Of a stretch of 10,877 nucleotides of DNA, positions 1 to 6,325 are shown piece after piece; the stretch's first letter is position 1; each line of letters starts with the position of its first letter. A program made the translations under genes and the position numbers. The stretch lies in contig CAMNLN010000093.1 in NCBI GenBank assembly GCA_946543025.1, positions 1 to 10,877 on the forward strand, in the 5' to 3' direction. The stretch is from an uncultured Verrucomicrobiota bacterium (GTDB lineage: Bacteria; Verrucomicrobiota; Kiritimatiellia; RFP12; UBA1067). The notes under the pieces were generated by a model, which searched no databases, had not been told where the DNA came from, and worked only from the letters and a program-made list of their open reading frames with translations.

Positions 1-443
1 TTCGCGCACGGCGGGAAGCCCGTCCCCTGGAAGAACTGGTTCAGCACGAGCAGCGCGCCGAACGTCCATGCGAGCGCCGTCATGTAGGACGGGACCTCGG
101 CCCCGCCCGTGAACCATGCGGCGATCTGCGGCGCGAAGCCGAACGCAACGTTCACGAGCGAGCAGACCAGGAGGCCGAAGCAAAGCATCTTGCGCGAATT
201 GCACCGGTCGCCCACGATGCCGTTGAGGAATTTCGAGATGCCGTAGACGATCCCGCCCGCGAAGAGGAAGTTGCCGAGCATCGCCTTGGAGATGCCGCAA
301 TCCTGCTCCAGCCCCGGCATGGCGAAGCTGAAGTTCTTCCGCATGAAGTAGAAGAGCGTGTAGCCGATCATCGTGGCGAAGAGCATCCGCCACTGAGTCC
401 GCGAAAAACGTCGGTCGATATCCTTGTCTGCAAAGAGGCTCAT
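1..443 (-). CDS. MFS transporter, organophosphate:phosphate antiporter (UhpC/GlpT-like) type, 3' end outside window
   Basis: The first 147 residues of an inner-membrane MFS transporter are present; the gene runs off the left edge. The start ATG (443-441) follows a purine-rich ribosome site reading AAGGAGCAGGAGC. A short charged cytoplasmic N-terminus (SLFADKDIDRRFSRTQWR) leads into a first membrane segment with GYTLFYFMRKNFSFAMPG, close to the YYxxRKxFxxAMP pattern of the organophosphate:phosphate antiporter group (UhpT, UhpC, GlpT). A second conserved stretch, NQFFQGTGFPPCA, matches the QGxGxPPC motif of that group. The loop motif GDRCNSRKM fits the MFS A-motif position. Members exchange sugar phosphates or glycerol-3-phosphate for phosphate, or act as sensors (UhpC). 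Substrate cannot be read from this fragment. It lies on the same strand as and downstream of the regulator at 663-1751, with its own probable promoter near 629-637. Family is fairly sure; substrate is unknown. Confidence 0.8.
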   Translation of the reverse strand, partial: MSLFADKDIDRRFSRTQWRMLFATMIGYTLFYFMRKNFSFAMPGLEQDCGISKAMLGNFLFAGGIVYGISKFLNGIVGDRCNSRKMLCFGLLVCSLVNVAFGFAPQIAAWFTGGAEVPSYMTALAWTFGALLVLNQFFQGTGFPPCA

Positions 444-592
444 GCTCCTGCTCCTTTGTTATATTTCGTGATCGATCCCGGACTCTCGCAGAGGCGTCGC
501 ACGGCCGCGCGCAGAGTACGCGGAGCACCAGCCGCACCGAAGCTGGCGAGCGCGTCCGCCAGAACAGACAACGCACACGCCACATGTTTTGG

Positions 593-637
593 TCACGGCA
601 TCCTCAACCGAATTTTTCTCATGGCACTAGTATAGCA
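593..637 (-). promoter_or_regulatory. Candidate extended -10 promoter for the antiporter gene, followed directly by a 9-codon ORF
   Basis: Read on the minus strand, 637-629 is TGCTATACT, an extended -10 element (TGn plus TATACT). No good -35 hexamer is visible 16-18 nt upstream. Six bases after the hexamer an ATG (622-620) opens a 9-codon frame, MRKIRLRMP, stop at 595-593. The predicted transcription start falls on or next to that ATG, so the peptide would be leaderless. If this promoter drives the antiporter gene, its mRNA has a leader of about 180 nt (622-444). That leader has short possible hairpins, for example CCAGC/GCTGG near 531-549, but I recognise no riboswitch. Whether the peptide is made is unknown. 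Confidence 0.4.
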
Positions 638-662
638 AAACGCCCCTCGTCCTCGCCACACC

Positions 663-1751
663 CTAGCCGCATGTGGAGGCCCGTTCGACGAGCGGCGCGT
701 CGAGCAGGATCTGACGTGGCGGCAAACCCGGCGTACGGAGGCGTTGGACGAGGGCGTGGAACGCCATCTGCCCCAGCTCGGCGCAAGGCTGGCGGATCGT
801 GGTCAGCTGAGGGCGGGACGCGGCCGCCGATGCGACGTCGTCGACGCCCGTCACCATCACGTCGCGCGGCACCTTCAGCCGCAGGCGCCGCAAGTGCCCC
901 AGGATCGCGACGGCGGACATGTCGTTGCCGCACAGGAAGGCGTCTGGCGGCGTGCGCGACGACGCCAGACGCGCCACCGCCTCGAAGTCGTCCGGCTCCG
1001 CCTCGCAGACGCTGGCGGCAGACCACGGAAGCCGCGCGTCGAGGATGGTGCCGCGTGCGCCCGAAAAACGCAGCCACACGGTCGGCGCGGACCCCGGGCG
1101 CGTATAGCAGCAGATGCGCCGTGCGCCTTTCTCAATCAGATGACGCGCCAGGCGGCAGCCGATCTGCACGTTGTCAAGCCCGACGAGGTCGTAGGGGCTG
1201 CGCTCCGGCGGCGAGACGATGTCCCGGTCCAGCAACACGACGGGGATGTTGCTGTCGGCCAGCAAATTGATGATGTGGCTCGTCACGCGCGGCGCGTCGG
1301 GCACGAGCTCGACCGGTTCAAGGAACACGCCCGCCACGTGCTGTCCGATATAGCGGTGGGCAAGCTCGATGGCCTGCTGCGCACGATGTTCCGGATCGTG
1401 CGACGATGCATCGCCGAAAAGGATCTCACACCCCTCCTCGCGGGCGACGCGGACGATCTCCGAGCAGATGGGCGGAAAAATCTCGCCCGACGCGATGCCG
1501 GGCACGATCATACCCAGCCGCCCCGTGGCGTTGCGGGCCATCGCGCTCAAGTAGGTGCCGGAACCGCTGCGAGTCTCCAGCATGCCGGCGTCCTTGAGCC
1601 GGGCGAGCGCGAGACGCACCGTGGCGCGCGCCACGGAAAACCGGCGACAGAGCTGCTGCTCGCTCAAGAACCTCTCGCGCGCATTGAACTTGCCGAGCAG
1701 GATCTCCTTCCGTAGCGTTTCGAACATCATTTGATGACGACTTTGCCGCAT
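663..1751 (-). CDS. GntR-LacI hybrid transcriptional regulator (AraR-like architecture)
   Basis: A 362-residue sugar-responsive repressor. Residues about 8-70 form a GntR-type winged helix: FETLRKEILLGKF, then LSEQQLCRRFSVARATVRLAL as the helix-turn-helix and a wing ending SGSGTYLS. From about residue 76 (GRLGMIVPGI) to the end is a LacI/periplasmic-binding-protein-like effector domain: VVLLDRDI, a DNVQIG segment typical after the first lobe, DAFLCGNDMSAVAIL, VPRDVMVTGVDD and LTTIRQP near the C-terminus. This is the plan of Bacillus AraR, whose effector domain binds a sugar and releases DNA. A TGA stop lies 12 nt before the ATG in the same frame, so no longer start exists; Met8 or Met9 are later alternatives. 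No Shine-Dalgarno site lies near the ATG, but a TATAAT box ends six bases before it. It is divergent from the operon starting at 1917 and probably controls it. Effector unknown. Confidence 0.9.
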   Translation of the reverse strand: MRQSRHQMMFETLRKEILLGKFNARERFLSEQQLCRRFSVARATVRLALARLKDAGMLETRSGSGTYLSAMARNATGRLGMIVPGIASGEIFPPICSEIVRVAREEGCEILFGDASSHDPEHRAQQAIELAHRYIGQHVAGVFLEPVELVPDAPRVTSHIINLLADSNIPVVLLDRDIVSPPERSPYDLVGLDNVQIGCRLARHLIEKGARRICCYTRPGSAPTVWLRFSGARGTILDARLPWSAASVCEAEPDDFEAVARLASSRTPPDAFLCGNDMSAVAILGHLRRLRLKVPRDVMVTGVDDVASAAASRPQLTTIRQPCAELGQMAFHALVQRLRTPGLPPRQILLDAPLVERASTCG

Positions 1752-1757
1752 GGCAGG

Positions 1758-1766
1758 ATTATATCA
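1758..1766 (-). promoter_or_regulatory. Extended -10 promoter of the GntR-LacI regulator, probably giving a leaderless mRNA
   Basis: Minus-strand sequence TGATATAAT is a perfect -10 hexamer with the TGn extension. Six bases (CCTGCC) separate it from the regulator's ATG at 1751, so the A of the ATG sits at the expected +1. A purine-rich AAAGGAG lies about 33 bases upstream of the ATG, too far to serve as its ribosome site. No strong -35 is seen, as is common for extended -10 promoters. The promoter call is well supported by sequence; leaderless translation is inferred. Confidence 0.6.
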
Positions 1767-1807
1767 AAATTCGCTTCGGCAATGATCTCCTTTCAACGCG
1801 AACGGCC

Positions 1808-1829
1808 GAAAGCTGTCTATACAACTTTC
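1808..1829. promoter_or_regulatory. Candidate operator palindrome between the divergent regulator and sugar operon
   Basis: GAAAGCTGT, four bases CTAT, then ACAACTTTC form an inverted repeat with 8 of 9 arm positions complementary. It lies about midway between the regulator's -10 (1758-1763) and the extended -10 of the plus-strand operon (1865-1870). The core TGT-N4-ACA recalls the TGTACGTACA core of AraR operators, and the regulator at 663-1751 has the AraR domain plan. A heptamer, CTTTCAA, occurs twice (1789-1795 and 1825-1831). Binding by this regulator is inference from position and symmetry. Confidence 0.45.
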
Positions 1830-1861
1830 AAGCACGTATCCAATCGCACCGTGTGGCGGTA

Positions 1862-1870
1862 TGGTAAAAT
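1862..1870 (+). promoter_or_regulatory. Extended -10 promoter for the 1917-6325 operon
   Basis: TGGTAAAAT is TGn followed by TAAAAT (5 of 6 to consensus). The transcript would start near 1877 and have a leader of about 40 nt before the ATG at 1917, which has a purine-rich ribosome site (AAAAGGAAAAAAAGAA). An in-frame ATG at 1869 lies inside the hexamer and so upstream of the predicted transcript, which favours 1917 as the start. No clear -35 is visible. Confidence 0.5.
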
Positions 1871-1916
1871 GGCGACTGGCTGCAACTTTTCAGAAACTCC
1901 AAAAGGAAAAAAAGAA

Positions 1917-2393
1917 ATGCACGAAAGAGCATCGCGGCAAAACCGCAAAATCGCCTTTCAGCATGTGTGGAGGGGAGGCGAATATCGTAAGACAGCGTTG
2001 GCGATCGCCCTGCTGCTCGCCGCCGCGTTCGTCGCTAGGGCGGACACGGTGCTTGCGTTCTCACCCAGCGGGACCGGTACACACGCAACGGAAAGCATCC
2101 CGACGGACGTGTCGTTGCTCGCGGACGGCGTGACCGTCGCGGCGCGGGACACGCCGACCGTCATCTCCGGCGCACTGACAATCGCGGGCGGCGGAACGGT
2201 GGCCCTCCCGGCGTTCGACGCGTCCTTCTCCACATGGTCGCTTTTCACCATGTCCTCGATATCCGGCGCCGCCAATCTCGCCGGCTGGTCGTTCACCAAC
2301 CTGCCGCGCGGAAAGAAAGCCATGTTGCATATACAGGGTAATGCCGTGATCGCGACCATTGCAGACGCCGGCATGATGCTGATTTTCAGATAA
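1917..2393 (+). CDS. Small secreted protein of unknown function with beta-repeat character and a C-terminal LIFR tail
   Basis: A 158-residue protein and the first gene of the sugar operon. Start 1917 is chosen for its ribosome site (AAAAGGAAAAAAAGAA) and because the frame upstream covers the predicted promoter. A long basic n-region (about 27 residues) precedes the hydrophobic stretch TALAIALLLAAAFVARA, with likely cleavage after ARA: a signal peptide. The mature part is short and beta-rich: TVISGALTIAGGGTVALP resembles the autotransporter-associated repeats of large surface proteins, followed by LAGWSFTNLP, LHIQGNAVIATI and a hydrophobic end, AGMMLIFR. It looks like the C-terminal end of a much larger surface or autotransporter-like protein with its own signal peptide. 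The tail resembles that of the small secreted protein at 10373-10675 (GSFLIFR). Next gene is 26 nt downstream. Function unknown; it may be a short surface protein or a degenerate remnant. Confidence 0.7.
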   Translation: MHERASRQNRKIAFQHVWRGGEYRKTALAIALLLAAAFVARADTVLAFSPSGTGTHATESIPTDVSLLADGVTVAARDTPTVISGALTIAGGGTVALPAFDASFSTWSLFTMSSISGAANLAGWSFTNLPRGKKAMLHIQGNAVIATIADAGMMLIFR

Positions 2394-2408
2394 TACAAGT
2401 AATACAAG
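2391..2408 (+). repeat. Tandem 9-bp duplication at the gene junction
   Basis: TAATACAAG occurs twice in direct succession (2391-2399 and 2400-2408). The first copy contains the stop codon of the small secreted protein; the second runs into the AAGGAG ribosome site (2406-2411) of the next gene, eight bases before its ATG at 2420. It looks like a slippage duplication that sets the intergenic spacing. Confidence 0.7.
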
Positions 2409-2419
2409 GAGTAAACACA

Positions 2420-4096
2420 ATGATTCACCGCATTCTCGCCTTTCTCTCCGTTCTCTGCGCAGGGCTCGCCTTGCCCGGCGCAACGACTGACGACTTCACG
2501 GTCCGATGCAAAATCGACCTTTCCGGCGTGGCGGCGGACGAACCGCTCTACGAGGTCGGCCCCTTGCACCTGGCATTCCGCATGGCGGGAAAGGACGAAG
2601 GACTCAGGAAGTACGACATGTCCTTCGGCAACTACCTCAACTTTCCTCTCCCGGACGGATCGTGCCCGGTCATCGAGGCGACGATGTACGGCCTGCGCGT
2701 GGGCATTCCGCTCGGCTTCCTGAAGCGGTGGGACGGCGTCCACGACGTGCGGCTCTTCTGCGCGAAAAGCCACCTCACGATTGAGGTCGAAGGGCATTTC
2801 GACGACGACATGTTCCGCCTGCCGACGGTCAAGGCGGACCTCTCCGCCCCAAAGGCGCTCTCCAGCCGGGTGAAGTCCGCCGAGGTTGCCGTCCTCGCCG
2901 GCGCGCCAGGCGGCGTCAACTTCTCGCGCCCTGTGGACAAATCCATCCAGTACTGGACGCCGCCGGACCATAACGCCTGGGTGGGCGACGTCTCCCCCGG
3001 CGTGCATCAAGGACGGCTGCACGTGTTCTACCTGTTCGACAGGCGGCACCACAAGTCGAAGCAGGGAGCGGGCGGACACTACTACGCGCACCTTTCGTCG
3101 GACGATCTCGTCCACTGGACGGAACATCCCGTCGCCGTGCCGATCGAAGGATGGTGGGAAACTCTCGGTACCGGCACGCCGTTCAGCAAGGACGGCAAGC
3201 TCTGCCTCTCCTACGGACTCCATACCAGCCGCATCACGAAAGATCCGCTCTATCCGATCGGCGGCACGTACGCCGAGTCGGAGGACGGCATCCATTTCGT
3301 CAAGTCGGGGAAGATCGTCAACGCCGCGCAGAACCCCAGCATCTACAGCATCCCCGGCGGCGGGTTCGAGCTCGTCACCAGCTACGGCGGGGTGAAGGGG
3401 ATCTTCAGGTCCGACGACCTCGTGAGCTGGAGAATCCACGACGACAACCTGCCGTTCCGCGGCGACTGCCCGTCGCTCTTCGACTGGCACGGCCACCGCT
3501 ATCTCATCCAGGGCTTCCAGAACATGGCGTATTCGCCTGACGGCACGCCGGGGTCCTTCATCGACTGGACGAACGAGCCTGATATCGTCTACGAGGGGTT
3601 AAGCGTTCCGATGGTCGTGCCGTGGAAAGGCGACCGGCGGCTTTACATCGGCTGGATGAAACACCTCGCGGGCTGGGGCGGATGGCTCGTGTTTCGTGAA
3701 CTCGTCTATTATCCCGACGGGCACCTCGGCCTCAAGTGGGTGCCCGAGATCAAGCCGCCTGTCGCGCCCGTCACCTATCGCGCAGGCGCGGGCGAGAAGC
3801 TCGTGCGCAAGTTCGCCGCTGAAGGCGGCAGTCCGGCGCTCGTCCTGACCGTCGATCCGGCGACGCGCGAGGCATCCTTCGTCGACGACGTGCCGACGCC
3901 GAAGTTTAGCCGGACTAGCCACGCGCAGAACATCAAAATCGGCGGGCTCCGCTGCGTGGATGGCGCGTACGAGGTGAAGCTCGTCGCCTGGTACGATTCC
4001 AAGGCAGACGCCACGATCTTCGACGCGGAGATCGGCGGCGCGCGCACGATGATCTGCCGCCGGGCGGGCAAGTTCAAGGAGGCAAGCGGAAAATGA
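2420..4096 (+). CDS. Secreted GH32-like (clan GH-J) five-bladed propeller protein with atypical catalytic residues
   Basis: A 558-residue exported protein. The signal peptide is MIHRILAFLSVLCAGLALPG. Residues about 24-135 look like an added N-terminal beta-sandwich (HDVRLFCAKSHLTIEVEGHFDD resembles a LamG/concanavalin-type strand pair). The propeller runs from about 177 to 440: YWTPPDHNAWVGDVSPG, LHVFYLFDRRHHK, HYYAHLSSDDLVHWTEH, LGTGTPFSKDGKLCLSY, GIFRSDDLVSWRIH, CPSLFDWHGHRYLIQG. In GH32 enzymes (levanases, invertases, beta-fructosidases) the key residues are Asp in NDPNG, Asp in RDP and Glu in EC. Here the nucleophile position is Asp190 (VGDVSP), but RDP reads QNP (304-306) and EC reads DC (349-350). 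The C-terminal 100 residues fit the usual GH32 beta-sandwich. Fructosidase activity is therefore uncertain; it could be a variant hydrolase or a sugar-binding propeller. AAGGAG lies 8 nt before the start; the stop overlaps the transporter start (ATGA). Confidence 0.75.
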   Translation: MIHRILAFLSVLCAGLALPGATTDDFTVRCKIDLSGVAADEPLYEVGPLHLAFRMAGKDEGLRKYDMSFGNYLNFPLPDGSCPVIEATMYGLRVGIPLGFLKRWDGVHDVRLFCAKSHLTIEVEGHFDDDMFRLPTVKADLSAPKALSSRVKSAEVAVLAGAPGGVNFSRPVDKSIQYWTPPDHNAWVGDVSPGVHQGRLHVFYLFDRRHHKSKQGAGGHYYAHLSSDDLVHWTEHPVAVPIEGWWETLGTGTPFSKDGKLCLSYGLHTSRITKDPLYPIGGTYAESEDGIHFVKSGKIVNAAQNPSIYSIPGGGFELVTSYGGVKGIFRSDDLVSWRIHDDNLPFRGDCPSLFDWHGHRYLIQGFQNMAYSPDGTPGSFIDWTNEPDIVYEGLSVPMVVPWKGDRRLYIGWMKHLAGWGGWLVFRELVYYPDGHLGLKWVPEIKPPVAPVTYRAGAGEKLVRKFAAEGGSPALVLTVDPATREASFVDDVPTPKFSRTSHAQNIKIGGLRCVDGAYEVKLVAWYDSKADATIFDAEIGGARTMICRRAGKFKEASGK

Positions 4097-5313
4097 CAAA
4101 GGCGAAAATCTGGTTTCTGGCGATCACCGCCGCGCTGGGCGGTTTCCTCTTCGGGTTCGACACGATCGTCATCAACGGCGCGGAACAGGACATCCAGAAA
4201 CTCTGGAACCTTTCGGGGCAGATGCACGGCTGGGTGGTGAGCGCGGCCTTGTGGGGCACCGTGCTCGGTTCCATCGCGGGCGGCAAGGTGAGCGACCGGT
4301 TCGGGCGCAAGAACACCCTCTTCGGCGTCGGCATCCTGTTCTTCGTCTCCGCCGTGTGGAGCGCGTTCGCCTCCGGTCCGTGGTCAATGATCATCGCGCG
4401 TTTCATCGGCGGACTCGGCGTGGGCGTCTCGACCATCGCCGCGCCCGTGTACATCGCGGAGATATCCCCCGCCGAATCACGCGGCAAGCTCACCGCGCTC
4501 TTCCAGTTCAACATCGTGTTCGGCGTCGTGGTGTCGCTCGCCTCAAATCTGGCATTGAAGGACGTAGGGACCAACGCCTGGCGCTGGATGCTCGGCGTCG
4601 AGGCGTTCCCCGCGCTCGTGTTCACCGCGCTGTGCCCATTCCTCGTGGAGTCGCCGCGCTGGCGCGCTTCACGCGGGAAGGACGCAGCGGAAGGACCTTC
4701 CGAACGCTTCTTCTGCCGCGCGAACCTGCGCCCGATCTTGCTCGCGTTCTGCGTGGCGTTCTTCAACCAGCTGAGCGGCTGCAACGCGGTGAACTACTTC
4801 GCGCCGCGCATCTTCAACCTCGCCGGCTTCGAGCGCAACGCGCAGTTCCTCGCCACGTTCGGGCTGGGTCTGCTCAACTTCGCCGCCACGTTCACCGGCG
4901 TGTGGCTCATCGACCGGCTCGGACGCAAGACGCTGCTCCTTGTCGGCGGCGCGGGCTACGTCGTGTCGCTCGCGATGGCGAGCATCTGCTTCGCAATCGG
5001 CAACGGCCCGCTGGCCGCCGCCTCGATCTTCCTCTTCATGGCCGCGCACGCCGTCGGACAGGGAACCGTCATCTGGGTGCTGATCGCGGAGGTGTTCCCG
5101 CAGAGGTTCCGCGCGCAGGGACAGGCCCTCGGCAGCTTCACGCACTGGTTCTTCGCCGCGCTCGTGGCGCTGACGTTCCCGATGGCGGCGGAAAGCATTC
5201 CGGCGTGGGCGATCTTCGGATTCTTCGGCGTGATGATGGTGGTGCACTTCCTCTGGGCGCTGTTCATCGTCCCCGAGACCAAGGGACGCCCCCTCGAGGA
5301 CATTCAGCTTTGA
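4093..5313 (+). CDS. Sugar-porter family MFS permease (XylE/GLUT-like)
   Basis: A 406-residue inner-membrane permease, probably a proton-coupled sugar importer. The sugar-porter signatures appear in order: LGGFLFGFDTIVINGA in helix 1, GGKVSDRFGRKN after helix 2, RFIGGLGVGVSTIAAPVYIAEISPAESRGKL in helices 4-5, VESPRW at the end of helix 6, NQLSGCNAVNYFAP in helix 7, LIDRLGRKTLL between helices 8 and 9, AEVFPQRFRAQGQ after helix 10 and VPETKGRPLE at the C-terminus. It is shorter than XylE (about 490 residues), mainly because the loop between helices 6 and 7 is only about 25 residues. The ATG overlaps the stop of the GH32-like gene, and the kinase follows after 7 nt, so it probably takes up the sugar released by the former and phosphorylated by the latter. 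Which sugar is moved cannot be read from sequence. Confidence 0.9.
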   Translation: MTKAKIWFLAITAALGGFLFGFDTIVINGAEQDIQKLWNLSGQMHGWVVSAALWGTVLGSIAGGKVSDRFGRKNTLFGVGILFFVSAVWSAFASGPWSMIIARFIGGLGVGVSTIAAPVYIAEISPAESRGKLTALFQFNIVFGVVVSLASNLALKDVGTNAWRWMLGVEAFPALVFTALCPFLVESPRWRASRGKDAAEGPSERFFCRANLRPILLAFCVAFFNQLSGCNAVNYFAPRIFNLAGFERNAQFLATFGLGLLNFAATFTGVWLIDRLGRKTLLLVGGAGYVVSLAMASICFAIGNGPLAAASIFLFMAAHAVGQGTVIWVLIAEVFPQRFRAQGQALGSFTHWFFAALVALTFPMAAESIPAWAIFGFFGVMMVVHFLWALFIVPETKGRPLEDIQL

Positions 5314-5320
5314 GTGAAAC

Positions 5321-6325
5321 ATGACGTTTGGAATCGACATCGGCACGACATCCGTCTCGGGCGTGGCAGTGGACGGCGACGGCGCCATCGCCGCCACCGT
5401 CACCCAGGCACATGCGGCCGACATTCCCGGTCTTCCGCCCGGCGTCCACGCACAGGATCCGGCATGTCTCATGTCCGCCGTGGATTGCGTGATTGCGGCG
5501 CTGGAGGCGCAGGTCGGCGCGTCGGACCGCATCGGCTGGACGGGCCAGATGCACGGCGTCGTCGGCGTGGACCGCGACCTTCGTCCCGTGACTCCCTTCG
5601 TCACCTGGCGCGACGCGCGCCGCTTCGGCGGACGCGTGATGGCTGGCTGGGCTGCCGAAAACCGGCCGATCGCCGCCTGCCTGCCGATCTGCGGGCTGGC
5701 CATCGCCCGCCGCACGGGGCGGCGCGTGATCGACCCCACCTTCCTCCATTCATGGCATCTGGAGGAGGTCGCGGGAAAGATTCCGCCGAGCTGGTTGCCG
5801 GATGTGGATGAGTCGTGCATGCTCGGCGACAACCAGGCCGGCGTCTACGCCGCCCGGCACCTCTATCCCGGTTGCGCGGTCATGAACCTCGGTACGAGCG
5901 GACAGTTGAGCGTGGTGGAGGATGCGCCGTTCCGTCCGTGGCACGAGGGCGCCCTCGAACGACGCCCGTATCCCGGCGGCAAGACGCTTCTCTGCCACAT
6001 TTCGCTTGTCGGCGGCCGGGCGTTCGCGGACCTGCGCGACGAACTGGGCCTCACCTGGGACGAGATGAACGCCCGCGCAGAAACCGACGAGCGGATCGCC
6101 AGGTGCATCAACCGCATCATCGACGATCTCGCCGGGGGGATTGACTTGGCCGACGTCTCTTCGTTCGTGGGCGTCGGCAACGCCCTCACGCGCAATCCAG
6201 CCATACGCCGCGCCGCCGAACGCCGCTTCGGCGTTCCGTGCGCCATTCCCCCCGTCGCTGAAATGGCCGCGTACGGCGCGGCCGTCCATTCGTCTACTTC
6301 GCCTTCGGCAGCGCCACTTCGATGA
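5321..6325 (+). CDS. Compact FGGY-family carbohydrate kinase (sedoheptulokinase-like sequence features)
   Basis: A 334-residue cytoplasmic sugar kinase using ATP. The ASKHA-fold motifs are present: phosphate-1 GIDIGTTSVSGV (4-15), substrate-site WTGQMHGV (73-80) and TWRDAR (95-100), the catalytic-base segment MLGDNQA with Asp170, phosphate-2 NLGTSGQL (189-196) and a C-terminal adenosine segment VGVGNALTRNP...FGVP...AYGAA (283-321). GQMHG and GDNQA with a short C-domain recall sedoheptulokinase and xylulokinase relatives, but those are about 480-500 residues; this one is about a third shorter, apparently in the second domain. All visible catalytic motifs are intact, so it need not be inactive. 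The start at 5321 lacks a good Shine-Dalgarno site, and translation may depend on coupling to the upstream permease. Its last 32 bp overlap the convergent dehydrogenase gene. Substrate: probably a ketose or pentulose; position phosphorylated unknown. Confidence 0.8.
   Translation: MTFGIDIGTTSVSGVAVDGDGAIAATVTQAHAADIPGLPPGVHAQDPACLMSAVDCVIAALEAQVGASDRIGWTGQMHGVVGVDRDLRPVTPFVTWRDARRFGGRVMAGWAAENRPIAACLPICGLAIARRTGRRVIDPTFLHSWHLEEVAGKIPPSWLPDVDESCMLGDNQAGVYAARHLYPGCAVMNLGTSGQLSVVEDAPFRPWHEGALERRPYPGGKTLLCHISLVGGRAFADLRDELGLTWDEMNARAETDERIARCINRIIDDLAGGIDLADVSSFVGVGNALTRNPAIRRAAERRFGVPCAIPPVAEMAAYGAAVHSSTSPSAAPLR

Noticed and set aside
744..1715. Plus-strand open frame of 323 codons opposite the regulator
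   Set aside because: The minus strand encodes a complete GntR-LacI regulator; this frame has no domain or ribosome site.
1731..1916. Upstream extension of the small secreted protein to an ATG at 1731
   Set aside because: It would overlap the regulator start and run through the extended -10 and operator; the signal peptide and a good ribosome site support 1917.
2420..2480. Lipoprotein signal (Cys13) in the GH32-like protein
   Set aside because: The residues before the Cys (SVL) do not fit a lipobox, which needs a small residue at -1; a standard signal peptide ending near residue 20 fits better.
1958..3496. Minus-strand open frame of 512 codons opposite the GH32-like gene
   Set aside because: It mirrors the codon bias of the plus-strand genes, spans two of them and their junction, and has no recognisable motif.
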